From Liolophura sinensis (taxonomy: Eukaryota; Mollusca; Polyplacophora; Chitonida; Chitonidae): a DNA stretch of 64,000 nucleotides. Numbering within the stretch: the stretch's first letter is position 1; each line of letters starts with the position of its first letter. The stretch covers positions 6,314,924 through 6,378,923 of the forward strand of contig NC_088306.1 in the NCBI RefSeq assembly GCF_032854445.1, given 5' to 3'. Shown here piece after piece: positions 42,651-53,299 of the stretch. The notes beneath the pieces were generated by a model. The model did no database searches. It was not told where the DNA came from and worked only from the letters and a program-made list of their open reading frames with translations. A program made the position numbers and the translations under genes.

Positions 42651-43537
42651 TATCCTTTGAAGGAGGGAGGAAATACAAAAAATACAGCGCTTACATGAAA
42701 GAGAGCGAAAAAATATTGTCCTTCGATTTTTTCAAAGAGAAAACACACTTGAAAATCATTTTTGTATGGTGGGTATTTAGAACCACCTTTGGGTATGTGT
42801 ACTCTTTGTGTAATAAATTTTGTGTTCTAAATGAGGATGTAAACCATGCCTTATTTGCACCAGAATTTGGTATTTGCAGCCAATAAATGTGTTAAACTGG
42901 ATTTTTATCGCATTTGTATTTGTAATATATTCATACATATTATCATAATTTAGATTAAATGCATACATGTGTTTGGACAACAAATTTACTTTTATTAAAA
43001 TAAAATATATTAATAATTAATAAATTAATAAATTTATTAAGGTATGCCTCATTTTCTTACTTAGTACATTATTATTCAACAACCATAAGTACCAACACGT
43101 GGTCTCAAATACCGACCATACAAAAATATGTTCAAATACCCTTTTCTCTACAAAAAAGTTTTTAAAAATATTAAAGGCCATATTTGCAAATAAGTTTTTT
43201 CTCTTTCATCTCTTTGGGAGGGGGGGGGGAGCTCCGTGGCTCAGTTGGTTAGCGCGCTAGCGCAAGATAATGACCCAGGAGCATCTCACCAATGCGGTCG
43301 CTCTGAGGTCAAGACCAGGTCATGCTGTCTTCCTCTCCGGCCGTACGTGGGAAGGTCTGTCGACAACATCCGGATGGTCGTGGGTTTACGTAGGACTCTG
43401 CCCGGTTTCCCCCCCCACCATAATGCTAGCCGCCGTCGTATAAGTGAAATATTCAAATGGGTCGTGAAACACTAATCAAATAAATAAAAAAATCTCATTT
43501 TGGCATCATTTTTATGCTTTTTTCTCCTTTAAAGAGC
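42651..43537. mobile_element. Family D long-inverted-repeat element, copy 1, SINE-split
   Basis: The left end (CTTTGAAGGAGG, CATGAAAGAGAGCG) and right end (CATCATTTTTATGC, TTCTCCTTTAAAG) are inverted with respect to each other. Interior blocks such as ATTATCATAATTTAGATT, AACAACAAATTTACTTT and AAATACCCTTTTCTCT match 54287-54862 in the same order. A SINE-A copy at 43230-43490 interrupts the right arm. No transposase is encoded. It resembles a foldback or MITE-like non-autonomous DNA transposon. Confidence 0.75.
43230..43490 (+). repeat. SINE-A, full length, nested in family D
   Basis: Head GCTCCGTGGCTCAGTTGGTT and AGCGCGCTAGCGCAAG, B-box region, CCGGCCGTACGTGGGAAGGT, CCGCCGTCGTATAAGTGAAA, tail AATCAAATAAATAAAAAAAT. 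The flanks ATCTCTTTGGG and ATCTCATTTTGG are a probable imperfect target duplication. A G11-type run precedes the head. The insertion splits family D, so SINE-A was active after D. Confidence 0.92.
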
Positions 43538-43790
43538 ATATGTATCACGCTCATATAGCGTAAAGAAAAATGAAATCTGTCCTTCTGTTTAAAAGTTTGC
43601 ATAAAGTGACAAATAATCCACACTGTTCCGTTTAAGTTCCGTGACACATACACGTTGGATAAAAGTACACGTCAGACTTTTCAGAAAAAGTTAAACGGAC
43701 CGTCTGGTTTCTTCCGCTCATAAAACTGATCGTAAAGTTTGAAGAGCAAAATTCCATTACGGTGGTCGGCATAAAAATACAAGTATGGAT

Positions 43791-43985
43791 TTTATTTATT
43801 TATTTATTTATTTATTTGACTAGTTGTAAGCCGCCGTCCACATTATGGTGGGAGAAAACCATGCCATCAGGAGGCTGCTGACAGACCTTCCTCACGCACA
43901 ATCGGAGAGAAAGCCTGCATTAGCTGGACTTGAACTCACAGTGACTGTTTAGATGAGAGGCACCTGAGTCATGGAAGCATTACAC
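43791..43985 (-). repeat. SINE-A, diverged, long (ATTT)n tail
   Basis: Minus SINE-A with eight TTTA units in the tail. GTAAGCCGCCGTCCACATTA shows an internal deletion of the ACTTATACGACGG region. The body continues through AGCTGGACTTGAACTCACAG into a partial head. Confidence 0.88.
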
Positions 43986-43989
43986 AGAC

Positions 43990-44653
43990 CTGTCCACTGC
44001 GATGATATTGATCCGGTGTTCATGAAATCTCGCTTTTATGAAATAAACGATGTTTTTTCTGCTGGAAGAAATTACATTCTGTTTAATGTGACACAAGTTA
44101 GTTTGTGAAGTAGAAAATGCTCTTAACGCACGCTTTGGCGGGCGCTATTTTCTCTTTTTTTTTCAAAGATAAATTCTCTCTTAAATAAATAATTTGATGA
44201 TAGAGGACTCAAGAGCATTCATTCAGACTCATGTTCACGCCACACTCACCGCCAGATTTCTAAACCGGCCGATCGAAGCTTGTTTAATTCAAACGAATCC
44301 ATACACATGTTCTTAACCTTTTCATAGAAAGGCTATCCCCTGGGTATCATGCGCTAATTACAAAGTACCCAAGTCGCACCTTCCAAAAGCATGATACCCA
44401 TTCATTGATTTAATCAAATAGTTTCTAGTTTTTATAGTGGTTTGATCTGGAATTTTTTTTTCTTCCATTCAGTTTGAAGGTCCATTAACGAGAGATGTCA
44501 ACAGCATTAATATGGTCTGTAATGACAAAGCCGTCCATTCTGCAAATTGTACATCACTGGAAGCAAAATGTGAACTGGGTTTTGCTGGAGTTCTTCAGGT
44601 CGCATCCTCGTACAAGTTATTGCTTATTAAACGTGTTGTTATACACCAGTGAC
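43990..44653. other. No supported gene
   Basis: Short ORFs only, no domain recognised. Confidence 0.4.
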
Positions 44654-44668
44654 GTCTTAGAAATTGAG

Positions 44669-44891
44669 GTTAGCACGCCAGCACGGCGCAATGACTCAGT
44701 AGTATCCCACCAATGCGGTTCTGTGAGTTCAGATCCAACTCATGCTGGCCTCTTTGCCGGTCGTACGTGAGAAAGCCTGTCAGCAAACTGCAGATGGTGA
44801 TGGGTTTTATCTGGGCCCTGTCCCATTACCTCGCCGCCGTCGAATAAGTGATATATTCTTAAACACAACACCAATCAAATAAAATAAATAA
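44669..44891 (+). repeat. SINE-A subfamily copy with target duplication
   Basis: Head GTTAGCACGCCAGCACGGCG as in the 18751 subfamily, B box GTTCAGATCCAACTC, body, tail AACACCAATCAAATAAAATA. GTCTTAGAAATTGAGG (44654-44669) and GTCGTAGAAATTGAAG (44892-44907) are a slightly decayed target duplication. The first ~25 bp of the head are absent. Confidence 0.9.
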
Positions 44892-44934
44892 GTCGTAGAA
44901 ATTGAAGTTAACATCGCTGCATTTTTGCTATTGT

Positions 44935-45050
44935 ATAGGCATTATACGAACACTACATTTAGAAATAAAACCCTAACTGTAGTAAACTAACAAGTCTGCT
45001 ATTAGGCATACAATGTCGTCGCTATATGGGTTTTACCCTGCAAGGGCCCC
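44935..45050 (-). repeat. Family B copy (minus)
   Basis: AATAAAACCCTAACTGTAGT, AAACTAACAAGTC and TGTCGTCGCTATATGGGTTT are the reverse complement of the family B 5' half. Confidence 0.65.
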
Positions 45051-45227
45051 TCTTACACAGCTGTCACAACGCTACGTCAAGGGCATTCACCCAAGGTGGT
45101 GTTTCTCGTATCTAATTTTTTTATATAATTTTTTAGAGGGTGTCTATTTCCACCAATATATTGTCAAAAGTTCGACAGCCATTTCCCATTCAACTAGCAC
45201 GCCTGATTGGAAATTTCCTGTGAACGA

Positions 45228-45280
45228 ATAAATGACTGATGTGTTATGTTTCCGCCATATCGTTGCGAGAACATGTTCAA
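45228..45280 (-). repeat. SINE 3'-end fragment (shared tail domain)
   Basis: On the minus strand: GAACATGTTCTCGCAACGAT, ATGGCGGAAACATAACACAT. Diverged member of the tail domain. Confidence 0.5.
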
Positions 45281-45295
45281 AACAGGAAGCGATGA

Positions 45296-45474
45296 ATTGT
45301 ATTCGACATGATAACATTTAAACTAAACAAATCTGTTGTGGGAGAGAATTGTAGCGTTTTCAAGTGTACATGTCAAATCAATATTCACCCAAAAACCACA
45401 TTCCCATCATCAGAATGGCAAAACGGACCACAGTTCTGTCTAGCCGCCAGCTCAACAAACACATTTCTGCTTAA
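45296..45474 (+). CDS. Candidate coding exon, product unknown
   Basis: An open frame runs from a stop at 45293 to beyond a strong splice-donor-like CTTAAGGTAAGC at 45470-45481. The peptide includes ENCSVFKCTCQINIHP and SSEWQNGPQFCLAASST, with four Cys; no family is recognised. An AG at 45288-45289 could be an acceptor, but no clear polypyrimidine tract precedes it. A chance ORF is at least as likely. Confidence 0.15.
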
Positions 45475-45481
45475 GGTAAGC

Positions 45482-46494
45482 CTGAAAAACGATTTTGCAG
45501 CTTACACAGTAGGAGTCAGGTTTGGTTACCTGAAGACAAGTGTGTTTGAAGTTCAGCTTGCTGTGCGAAAACTAAGCATTGTGATGAAGTTTAACATGTT
45601 GACTTAAGTCGGAATTTGCTTTGTGGAATCAGCCATATATGTAGACATCAAAGTTTCTACCCATGTCTTTCTGACTTGTCAAAACACCCTCACCTTTGCA
45701 TTTTACTGGAGTTATTTTTCTAAAATGGCTACAAAATACAGCGGTACTTTTTTCTATCACTAAATATTTACTTGCCTATTTTCTTACACATTGCAAACAT
45801 ACAGGCTTTTACGCATTCATTCAAGTGAAAATTGTACGCTTTGCAGGGTCATCTGTTCATAGAAGCAGTGTTGGGTAATTATGTCACCACCTATTTCTTA
45901 GCGCCCGATGCCTTGGGGAGGAGTTGATTTTGTTCGCTCAAGGATATGGTCTCAAACCATCGTCCGCTCCGTTTGAAAACCTGATGCAGTTACCCACCGT
46001 TGTCAGGCTGTTAGTAGGCTCTGAGTATTACCATGGACCCTCGCGCCCGGCTAAGAAATTACCGATCGACGTTGTACTTGCGATAAATCGACTGACGAAG
46101 ACATCGGTAACACAGTAGCCTTGGAGACGCATTTGTTGTCTCAAAGGCCGTGACAAACTACCATGGCAACTACGTCAGGTATTTAATTAGAGCGTGCTCT
46201 GATGTTGGTTTGGTGCCATCCTTGACCGGACAAGAATTTACCAAACCAAGCGTCAAAGCAATATCCCACTACCTATTGGTGACATCTTCTGAACTGTTAC
46301 CATTTGCTGTGCTTGGTTGACCTTGTAACCTATAATAATCAGTCACTAACCCAAACTGTTGACTAATGGGGGATCGGCTGTTGCAGGAACCAATCCGATC
46401 TCTGTAATGGGGCACTGAACTAACGCGGATTATGATGTTAGACAGACGGTCATTGCCATTCCTGATGAATTTACATCACTGTTATACGAAATAT
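45482..46494. other. No supported gene
   Basis: ORFs at 45696-45878 and 45924-46118 show no domain. Confidence 0.4.
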
Positions 46495-46690
46495 AATAAA
46501 AGACTTACAGGATAGAAAATAAAACCAAAATAGCGACGACAGTGTGATAGCTGGCAAATGGCCACACATAACCTGTGAAACCGACCTCTTGTCAGTTTGC
46601 AGCAGTTAGGGTTTTATTCTACCTGTACATGTATTAACTACAGCAAGAGGTAACCAGAAGTAGGAAAAAGCAACAGTGATCTTACCTGCA
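46495..46690 (+). repeat. Family B copy (plus)
   Basis: AAGACTTACAGGATAGAAAA, AATAGCGACGACAGTGTGAT, AGCTGGCAAATGGCCACACA, CCTCTTGTCAGTTTGCAGCA and AGGGTTTTATTCTACCTGTA; the 3' part is shortened. Confidence 0.85.
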
Positions 46691-46699
46691 ATCGAGTAG

Positions 46700-47551
46700 T
46701 CGACACTATGATAGAATTTGCAACATCCGTGAATAAGTTCGCTTTCATTTTCTTCAGGCACAAAATTCCTCCAAGTGGAAAATCCCCTCTCACTGAAAAA
46801 CTAGACACTGCCTGCTTGAGTTTGTATCTGTGCGCGGTCTAGTTACATAATGCTTGAGTATTTCATTCACTGAATATTGTCACGGATTCCAGTATTGTAT
46901 GTTTTTTTTTCATTGCCTGGAATCATGCACATGCCTCTTAAAATAGAACGAGAGTAGTACATTTGGCAAATTCATTCTAGCTCGTCAATTCTCGCAGCGG
47001 AGAAATCGTACAAAAATGTAAATCAGATTATATAAGTATTCCGTCTGGTCTGAGTTATGAAAGACTTAAAACTTCAATTTTAAACGTTAAAAATATAATG
47101 AGCATTTCAAGTGTTGAATCAGACACTGTTGCAAAAAGATGTGAGATTCCCATATCGATGATTTCATTCACTTGAGGTGATGGAATGAGTCACAAGAATA
47201 TATTTACACTTGCCGATTCAATGGTTCACAAATTCATTTTGATCCCCGTGAGGCATGATGCAATAAAATAGCCATTAATCTCAGCCTATGAATGATGAAT
47301 GACCAAGGTGCAATTTCACTTTACCAATATTTCAGACGTTGGAACCAGGAGACAGTCTCCGTATTGGAATGAAAGACAAAATGCAGAAGACTGTCCTCTT
47401 TACCACCTACATAACAAAAAGTTTCGACAACGATATAAAAATATTTATAAAATATAAGAAGATTGTATAACAATTTGATAAATATGTAATGCCAAGATGC
47501 TGGGAAATAATTTAAGAATGAGAGTCATCATTGTGTTCTAACAAAATCCTT
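46700..47551. other. No supported gene
   Basis: AT-rich sequence, no shared repeat recognised. Confidence 0.4.
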
Positions 47552-48193
47552 CCAGCGTTATAGTGTGTGTATCTCTACGTCACCTACGGGCAATCGGTTC
47601 CTCTACCCGTCAACCTGCTTCCAGCATTATGGTATGCGTATTTGTACGTCACCTACGGGCACTAGGATCCTCCACCCGTCAAACTGCTTCCAGCGTTATA
47701 GTGTGTGTATCTGTACGTCACCTACGGGCACTAGGTTCCTCCACCCGTCAACCTGCTTCCAGCGTTATGGTGTGTGTTTCTGTACGTCACCTACGGGCAC
47801 TAGGTTTCTCCACCCGTCAAACTGCTTCCAGCGTTATGGTGTGTGTATCTGTACGTCACCTACGGGCACTAGGTTCCTCCACCCGTCAAACTGCTTCCAG
47901 CGTTATGGTGTGTGTTTCTGTAAGTCACCTACGGGCACTAGGTTCCTCCACCCGTCAACCTGCTTCCAGCGTTGTGGTGTGCCTATCTGTACGTCACCTA
48001 CGGGCACTAGGTTTTTCCACCCGTCAAACTGCTTCCAGTGTTATTGTGTGTGTATCTGTACGTCACCTACGGGCACTAGGTTCCTCCCCCCGTCAAACAG
48101 CTTCCAGCATTATGGTGTGCGTATCTGTACGTCACCTACGGGCACTAGGTTCCGCCACCCGTCAAACTGCTTCCAGCGTTATTGTGGGTGTAT
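47552..48193. repeat. 69-bp minisatellite, left part (about 9 units)
   Basis: Unit core TCTGTACGTCACCTACGGGC then ACTAGGTTCCTCCACCCGTC and AAACTGCTTCCAGCGTTAT; CCAGCRTTAT positions at 47552, 47621 and 47690 fix the 69-bp period. The period is a multiple of three and the unit lacks stops in two frames, so ORFs of over 200 codons appear. Base changes fall in all codon positions, which argues against selection on protein. Confidence 0.97.
48190..48193. repeat. Target duplication GTAT, left
   Basis: GTAT here and at 48972-48975 flanks the inserted LTR. Deleting the insert and one GTAT restores the unit sequence GGTGTATCTGTACG exactly. Confidence 0.85.
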
Positions 48194-48287
48194 TGTTACG
48201 ACCCAAACTGTCTGTATTATAAAGAGATGGCTTGTTCGAAATACACGACAGTTTAGCCGCACAAAAAAGTAACCAAAACCAGCACAT

Positions 48288-48293
48288 TTTATT
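48288..48293 (-). terminator. Polyadenylation signal in LTR
   Basis: AATAAA on the minus strand (in AAAATAAAATGTG), about 95 bp from the downstream LTR end. It would mark the end of the R region. Confidence 0.5.
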
Positions 48294-48443
48294 TTACAAC
48301 AATGTATTAGCTTAACAAGTACAGATAATAAGACTTATACAAATACTAAAGTACTTAAGTTTAACAAGAAAGGATAGAAGTATCTATACAAATACTAAAG
48401 TACTTACGGTGTCAAGTCCAAACGGACGCATATATTCCACAAT

Positions 48444-48458
48444 ATATATATATATATA
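48444..48458. repeat. Short (TA)n tract in LTR
   Basis: Seven to eight TA repeats. It could act as an alternative TATA-like string on either strand. Confidence 0.8.
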
Positions 48459-48785
48459 TCACACAGGCATAAATGCTCACAGGCAAATTCACAAGAGGGA
48501 AAATCCACATTATAACTGAGTGTATGACGAAATATACACAAAATCCCACAGACAGGGTCCGTGTACTAATAAGCACTGTGTATACAAGAGCACAAATTAA
48601 ACATACAAGTTCAGACTGAACAAGTGCTCTGTGGAGATGGGATATAACAAAGCCAGAGGCTATAAAGACACCAAAATTCAGCACAAAAGGCCTACTAAAA
48701 TAATACACATCGAAAGCATCCAAAACTCTTAATAATTCTCCGTTCTCTCCGTTCTCTGTTCTCCGTTTGACCTGCTTTCATACGT

Positions 48786-48793
48786 CTTATATA
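48786..48793 (-). promoter_or_regulatory. TATA box of LTR promoter
   Basis: The minus strand reads GGCTATATAAGACGTATG, a good TATA box about 180 bp into the LTR. The purine-rich repeats GAGAACAGAGAACGGAGAGA follow where transcription would start. Confidence 0.6.
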
Positions 48794-48971
48794 GCCTGGT
48801 GGAATTGTCTAGAATAAGAAAATTCCTAAACACTTGATGTAAACAAACAGGCACCGAACTGAGCGTATTCTGGAACATTCTAAGGTAGAGGCAGACAGCA
48901 CTCCCTGAACTTAGCATATGTAAACAGTGGCAAGCTATATTTAGAAAATGACGGCAGTCGTGCACATAACA

Positions 48972-49735
48972 GTATCTGTACGTCACCTACGGGCATTAGG
49001 TTCCTCCACCCGTCAAACTGCTTCCAGCGTTATAGTCTGTGTATCTGTACGTCAACCTACGGGCACTAGGTTCCTCCACCCGTCAAACTGCTTCCAGCGT
49101 TATGGTGTGTGTATCTGTACGTCACCTACGGGCACTAGGTTCCTCCACCCGTCAAACTGCTTCCAGCATTATGGTGTGCGTATCTGTACGTCACCTATGG
49201 GCATTAGGTTCCTCCCCCCGTCAAACTGCTTCCAGCGTTATTGTGTGTGTATCTGTACGTCACCTACGGGCACTAGGTTCCTCCACCCGTCAAACTGCTT
49301 CCAGCGTTATGGTGTGTGTATCTGTACGTCACCTACGGGCACTAGGATCCTCCACCCGTCAAACTGCTTCCAGCATTATGGTGTGCGTATCTGTACGTCA
49401 CCTATGGGCATTAGGTTCCTCCCCCCGTCAAACTGCTTCCAGCGTTATTGTGTGTGTATCTGTACGTCACCTACGGGCACTAGGTTCCTCCACCCGTCAA
49501 ACTGCTTCCAGCGTTATTGTGTGTGTATCTGTACGTCACCTACGGGCACTAGGTTCCTCCACCCGTCAAACTGCTTCCAGCGTTATTGTGTGTGTATCTG
49601 TACGTCACCTACGGGCACTAGGTTCCTCCATCCGTCAAACTGCTTCCACCATTATGGGTGTGTGTATCTAGGTCACCTACGGGCACTCCGTTCCACCACC
49701 CATCACACTGAATCCAGCATTATGGTGTGCCTATC
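48972..49735. repeat. 69-bp minisatellite, right part (about 11 units)
   Basis: Continues the same array in phase with the left part. A variant pair of units with CACCTATGGGCATTAGG and CCCCCCGTC recurs exactly 207 bp later (49164 and 49371), showing a three-unit higher-order repeat. The last two units are degraded. Several units here are nearly identical, suggesting recent amplification. Confidence 0.97.
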
Positions 49736-49739
49736 CGAA

Positions 49740-50484
49740 GTCATACGAAAAATACATCGATGTTCATTGCAATTTAATAGACGTGTTATCAATACGCAAA
49801 TAGGACATTGCAGACCTTTGTTGGAGTGTTTCCTCTCCTTTTGAGAACAAAAGTCGATATACAGTTTTGTCTAATGAGCATTTAATATACCCTCATTTGC
49901 AGGAAATGTGTCCCTCCCTTCCTACGCGCTGTACAAAGGAAAGACATGCGTTCCAATATCACATTTCAGACATAAATACATTGTATAACTTTTTAACTTC
50001 ACATCTCATGCCCAGTTCTTTTCTTCTCATTGTTAAAACACTGTCAGAATTAAACATAAACTATAAAATGGGAATCACTGAACTACTTCAGATTGATCTC
50101 AGATTGATAAGAGTCGGAGAGACAGATTATCAAGTGATTCAGAACACCTGCAATTATCATAGTTACATTGGATAATGTTATTATATGAACGTCCTGGTTT
50201 TTGTGTGTTGAATGCCGATCTGCCTATGCTTGACAGCTGCAGAGCACTGTGACATTTGCCCAACAAACTGTAATAACTGTAACTGCATTCGAAGGAAAGG
50301 CATATAATTAATATGGGTTACGTTACGGTTTGCAGTAGAAAAAAATTTTGGTTTACTTCAGAGTTTTGTTTTTGTGGGCTATTACGAGTTACTGATCTGT
50401 TATAATCATTATGTAGCTGGGCCTGGCAGGTACTACAACACAACGAATTCTTGCTCAACAGTGTTTTATATGACGGTAGTAAAG
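49740..50484. other. No supported gene
   Basis: A 102-codon ORF at 49867-50175 (+) has no recognisable domain. Confidence 0.4.
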
Positions 50485-50535
50485 GTTTTGAGTGAAGAAT
50501 CTCCTGGAGTACGGCGTAAAACACCAATCAAAAAA
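50485..50535 (+). repeat. SINE-A tail fragment
   Basis: GAATCTCCTGGAGTACGGCG then TAAAACACCAATCAAAAAAA is the SINE-A 3' end with a poly-A in place of (AAAT)n. A looser match extends about 25 bp upstream. Confidence 0.8.
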
Positions 50536-50539
50536 AAAG

Positions 50540-51460
50540 AATGTCCTGCTGTAATTGTAGGCAAATTTACATGTATTATATCTTGAATATTCTCTCTCTC
50601 TACTGTCGACCTCCGCTAATACGACTTTCAACTCGGCAAATATGACAATCAACCCCTCCAACGTAACTGGGACAACACAGCATGAATAGGAGGTCCGTAT
50701 AGCCAGAACAATACAACATGGTTAGTGTGAAGAGAATTAAATGTTGGTATGGCCAGTGTTATTGATTAGAAGGTCGGTATGGCCAGGCGGAATTCACAAC
50801 GTTCGGGGATAAGACAAATAGTCAATTGATTAACAGAATAGATGAACCGGTAGTTCGTCAACATGAATAGTACATCATTCCGGCGGACCATTGCTCTCAA
50901 CGTTTAAACGTGGTGAACACAATACAGAATCAATGGGACTTCAAGAGTCAGCTTAGGCGAATCATTTTTCTATGGTGCTTCACACTGGGGGACACGCTCG
51001 TGTGCTTAGTCGGAACTGCCAAGGTTCCGGTCTGATCTCGTATTACCACCCCAATCTGTGTCTTTTATCTGTGCGGCAGCGCCGTTAATTGACAGCTTTT
51101 GGATTCACGCAAAAGAAATTGTGTTTATTTGTGTGCGTGAATTACTTCTGCTAATCGTTAGTATTTTAACGGACTTCTCTTATCACGTTGAAACACATTC
51201 ATTTTCATATAATTTGTGGCATTAGTGTCGGAAGTCATATCAAAATCGATCTATCTCATTTATGTGGTTTCTGATGTAACATCGTGCAAAGGAAGTTTCT
51301 ATTTTGGTCGTCAAAGCATTGCTATTGACATCCATTTTATTAACTGTGGAAAACCGTAGCACAGAGAAGTGACTACCCTTATAATAACAGGGATTACTTT
51401 TGTGTTGCGATCATACATGACATAATTTCATTTCTACTCAGATTTTGGGGTAAGCATAAA
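50540..51460. other. No supported gene
   Basis: Contains two spaced copies of AGGTCSGTATRGCCAG near 50691 and 50770. No gene recognised. Confidence 0.4.
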
Positions 51461-51522
51461 AGTGGGATGCATGCTTGATAAAAGTGGGATGCATGCTTGA
51501 TAAAAGTGGGATGCATGCTTGG
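51461..51522. repeat. 22-bp tandem repeat, about 3 units
   Basis: AGTGGGATGCATGCTTGATA plus AA, starting at 51461, 51483 and 51505; the units are identical apart from the truncated last one. Confidence 0.95.
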
Positions 51523-52994
51523 ATGGCCAGTAGGACTTGTACCTTGGATTACCGGACTATTGTAAATGCCAATGCAAAAAAACGTAATTAAGAAAGCAAG
51601 AGAAAACAAAATATGAAACAAAAAATTTAAACCAGAAATCGGGAAAGATTCTCACTGAAACTGTGGGAATGTTGTGTTTGTGGCTTCAGCAAGCATCTCT
51701 AAACTTTGTCAGTCGGTCGTTGGAATCTTGGACACCATCCTGAATTATTGAGTATCTCCTTACATAAAACAATAATTGAAGAGAATCCTGCTTTCACGCT
51801 GGTATGGACTTGTGACGATGTAGAAACTTCTCATAATTTGTGCTTGTTTTAACGGCTTTTCGTCAAACCGAGTCTATGACAGCATTTCTGGCGATGATAA
51901 ATCATTATACAGTTTGACCTTTCTTGCACTGCATTTTCGGTTTTGCTCTTGTCAAACACAGATTGACTAGCGCAATACAAGAATGTTTAGGCATGTTTGA
52001 CCACGTTTGTTCGACAACAAGTCTGCAATGAGGATTGAAGAGAATAAGTTGTCAGTGATGGGTGAGACGCCAGGAATGTTCTAGGTGGTTGGTCATGCGA
52101 TTAGCTCACCAGACAAACTGACTAGCTTTCGACCTTTCAAGAGCTTTGCTATAATTAATGGGGACGAGCCTATGCTTATAAGTCCTGATACTCTGAACAA
52201 GGCACAATTCAGATCATGGTGCAATATCCAGATGTGGACTGAAAATGCTACACAGTCCCCACAATTGAGTGAAGACGGTTTTTTGTCACAAAGTTTTCAG
52301 ACAGAAGTCCGCTGTAAATACTACTGGAACAAGTATTATTCAACTAGGCAGATGTTGACTGCAACTGTAAAAATTCTCCAAACAGGCAGAAGCCAGTAAT
52401 AAATATTACTGCACAAAAATTTTCACGCGACCTGAAATCATATTTCATTAATCAGAAAAAAACCTTTTATTAATAATAGTGTTTATTACCACAGCTGTTT
52501 TGATGGAGTGGGGAAGGTGAAAGTTATTTTTGGGGTGGAAGGTAATCACAGACGTAACAGAGCTCATCTGCGGCGAAGCCATCTGTGTAAACTCCACCGG
52601 GAAGGGAGCAATCACACAGGGATCTTAATCAACTAACGTCTGGCAGACTCAAACTGTACCGTCATGTGAAACAGCTCAATCCCGATATGACATAATTCCC
52701 TTACTTCTTCAGTCTTAATGTTGTTTGACCCTGGTCTGGTCACTCTCCTGGACACACTACATATTGAAAAACATGTGAAGACAGCTCCTTCCCAATAATT
52801 GTTTGTGTAGTGTGGAACAAAACATTTTCCATGAAGAAAGTAGGGCTTATGTCTTTATGTGCAGGATGCATTGCATCAAATTAATTTGCTAATCCTGTTG
52901 TCACATTATAAAAATGCACAGCCTTTTGTGCCTAGTTCTGCTTAAGCCCTGACAATTTGCTATTTTAGGGATTTACGGGAACACTTTGAAGAAG
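51523..52994. other. No supported gene
   Basis: A 104-codon ORF at 52085-52399 (+) has no recognisable domain and no splice context I can defend. Confidence 0.4.
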
Positions 52995-53110
52995 ACCACA
53001 ACTGAGGTAAGACAAAAGGCGGTATTTCCCAGGCTACGTGTGGCCATTTGTCAATTGTCATACTTTCGTCGCTGCTTTGCTTTTTCTCTAAATGCTGTAA
53101 GTTTTTTTAT
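52995..53110 (-). repeat. Family B copy (minus)
   Basis: ACAACTGAGGTAAGACAAAA, GGCGGTATTTCCCAGGCTAC, GTGTGGCCATTTGTCAATTG, TCATACTTTCGTCGCTGCTT and TCTAAATGCTGTAAG are family B in reverse. Confidence 0.75.
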
Positions 53111-53185
53111 GATACTAAAACTGTTGCAGTTATACTTGTATGACGACGAGTAAAGTGTGTGTATATTGTGTCTTTTTTGTGGCAG

Positions 53186-53290
53186 GGCAAATCCAGTCTT
53201 TGAATTGACACCCCCTGGATTTGATCCCAGATCTCCCGACTTCCAAGGAGTGGGCTCTAACTGCTATAGACCACTGAAGCCGTCTGATGT
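53186..53290 (-). repeat. Possible tRNA-derived SINE head
   Basis: On the minus strand GGCTTCAGTGGTCTATAGCA then GTTAGAGCCCACTCC and the B-box-like GGGATCAAATCCAGG are spaced as in a tRNA. The cloverleaf does not look complete, so I call it SINE-derived and not a tRNA gene. Confidence 0.45.
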
Positions 53291-53299
53291 CGCCACTGA

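Larger units (their letters stand above)
48194..48971 (-). mobile_element. Solo LTR, 778 bp, of an LTR retrotransposon
   Basis: The insert starts TGTTACGACC and ends GCACATAACA, i.e. the TG..CA ends with TGTTA/TAACA inverted termini usual for Gypsy-type LTRs. A 4-bp duplication (GTAT) flanks it. It has no internal coding region, so it is a solo LTR left by recombination between two LTRs. The minus strand carries a TATA box and a polyadenylation signal in the right order, which suggests minus orientation. Minus-strand ORFs of 103 and 85 codons inside it are incidental. Confidence 0.88.

Noticed and set aside
47563-49844. Long plus-strand ORFs (219, 235, 298 and 210 codons) encoding repeated RHLRALGSSTRQ or CTSPTGTRFLHPS motifs
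   Set aside because: They are alternative frames of the 69-bp minisatellite, whose period is a multiple of three; two frames are open at once and substitutions show no codon bias.
52085-52399. 104-codon ORF as a coding exon
   Set aside because: No recognisable domain and no defensible splice sites.
53186-53290. tRNA gene on the minus strand
   Set aside because: B-box-like and A-box-like strings are present, but I cannot form a full cloverleaf; SINE-derived is more likely.
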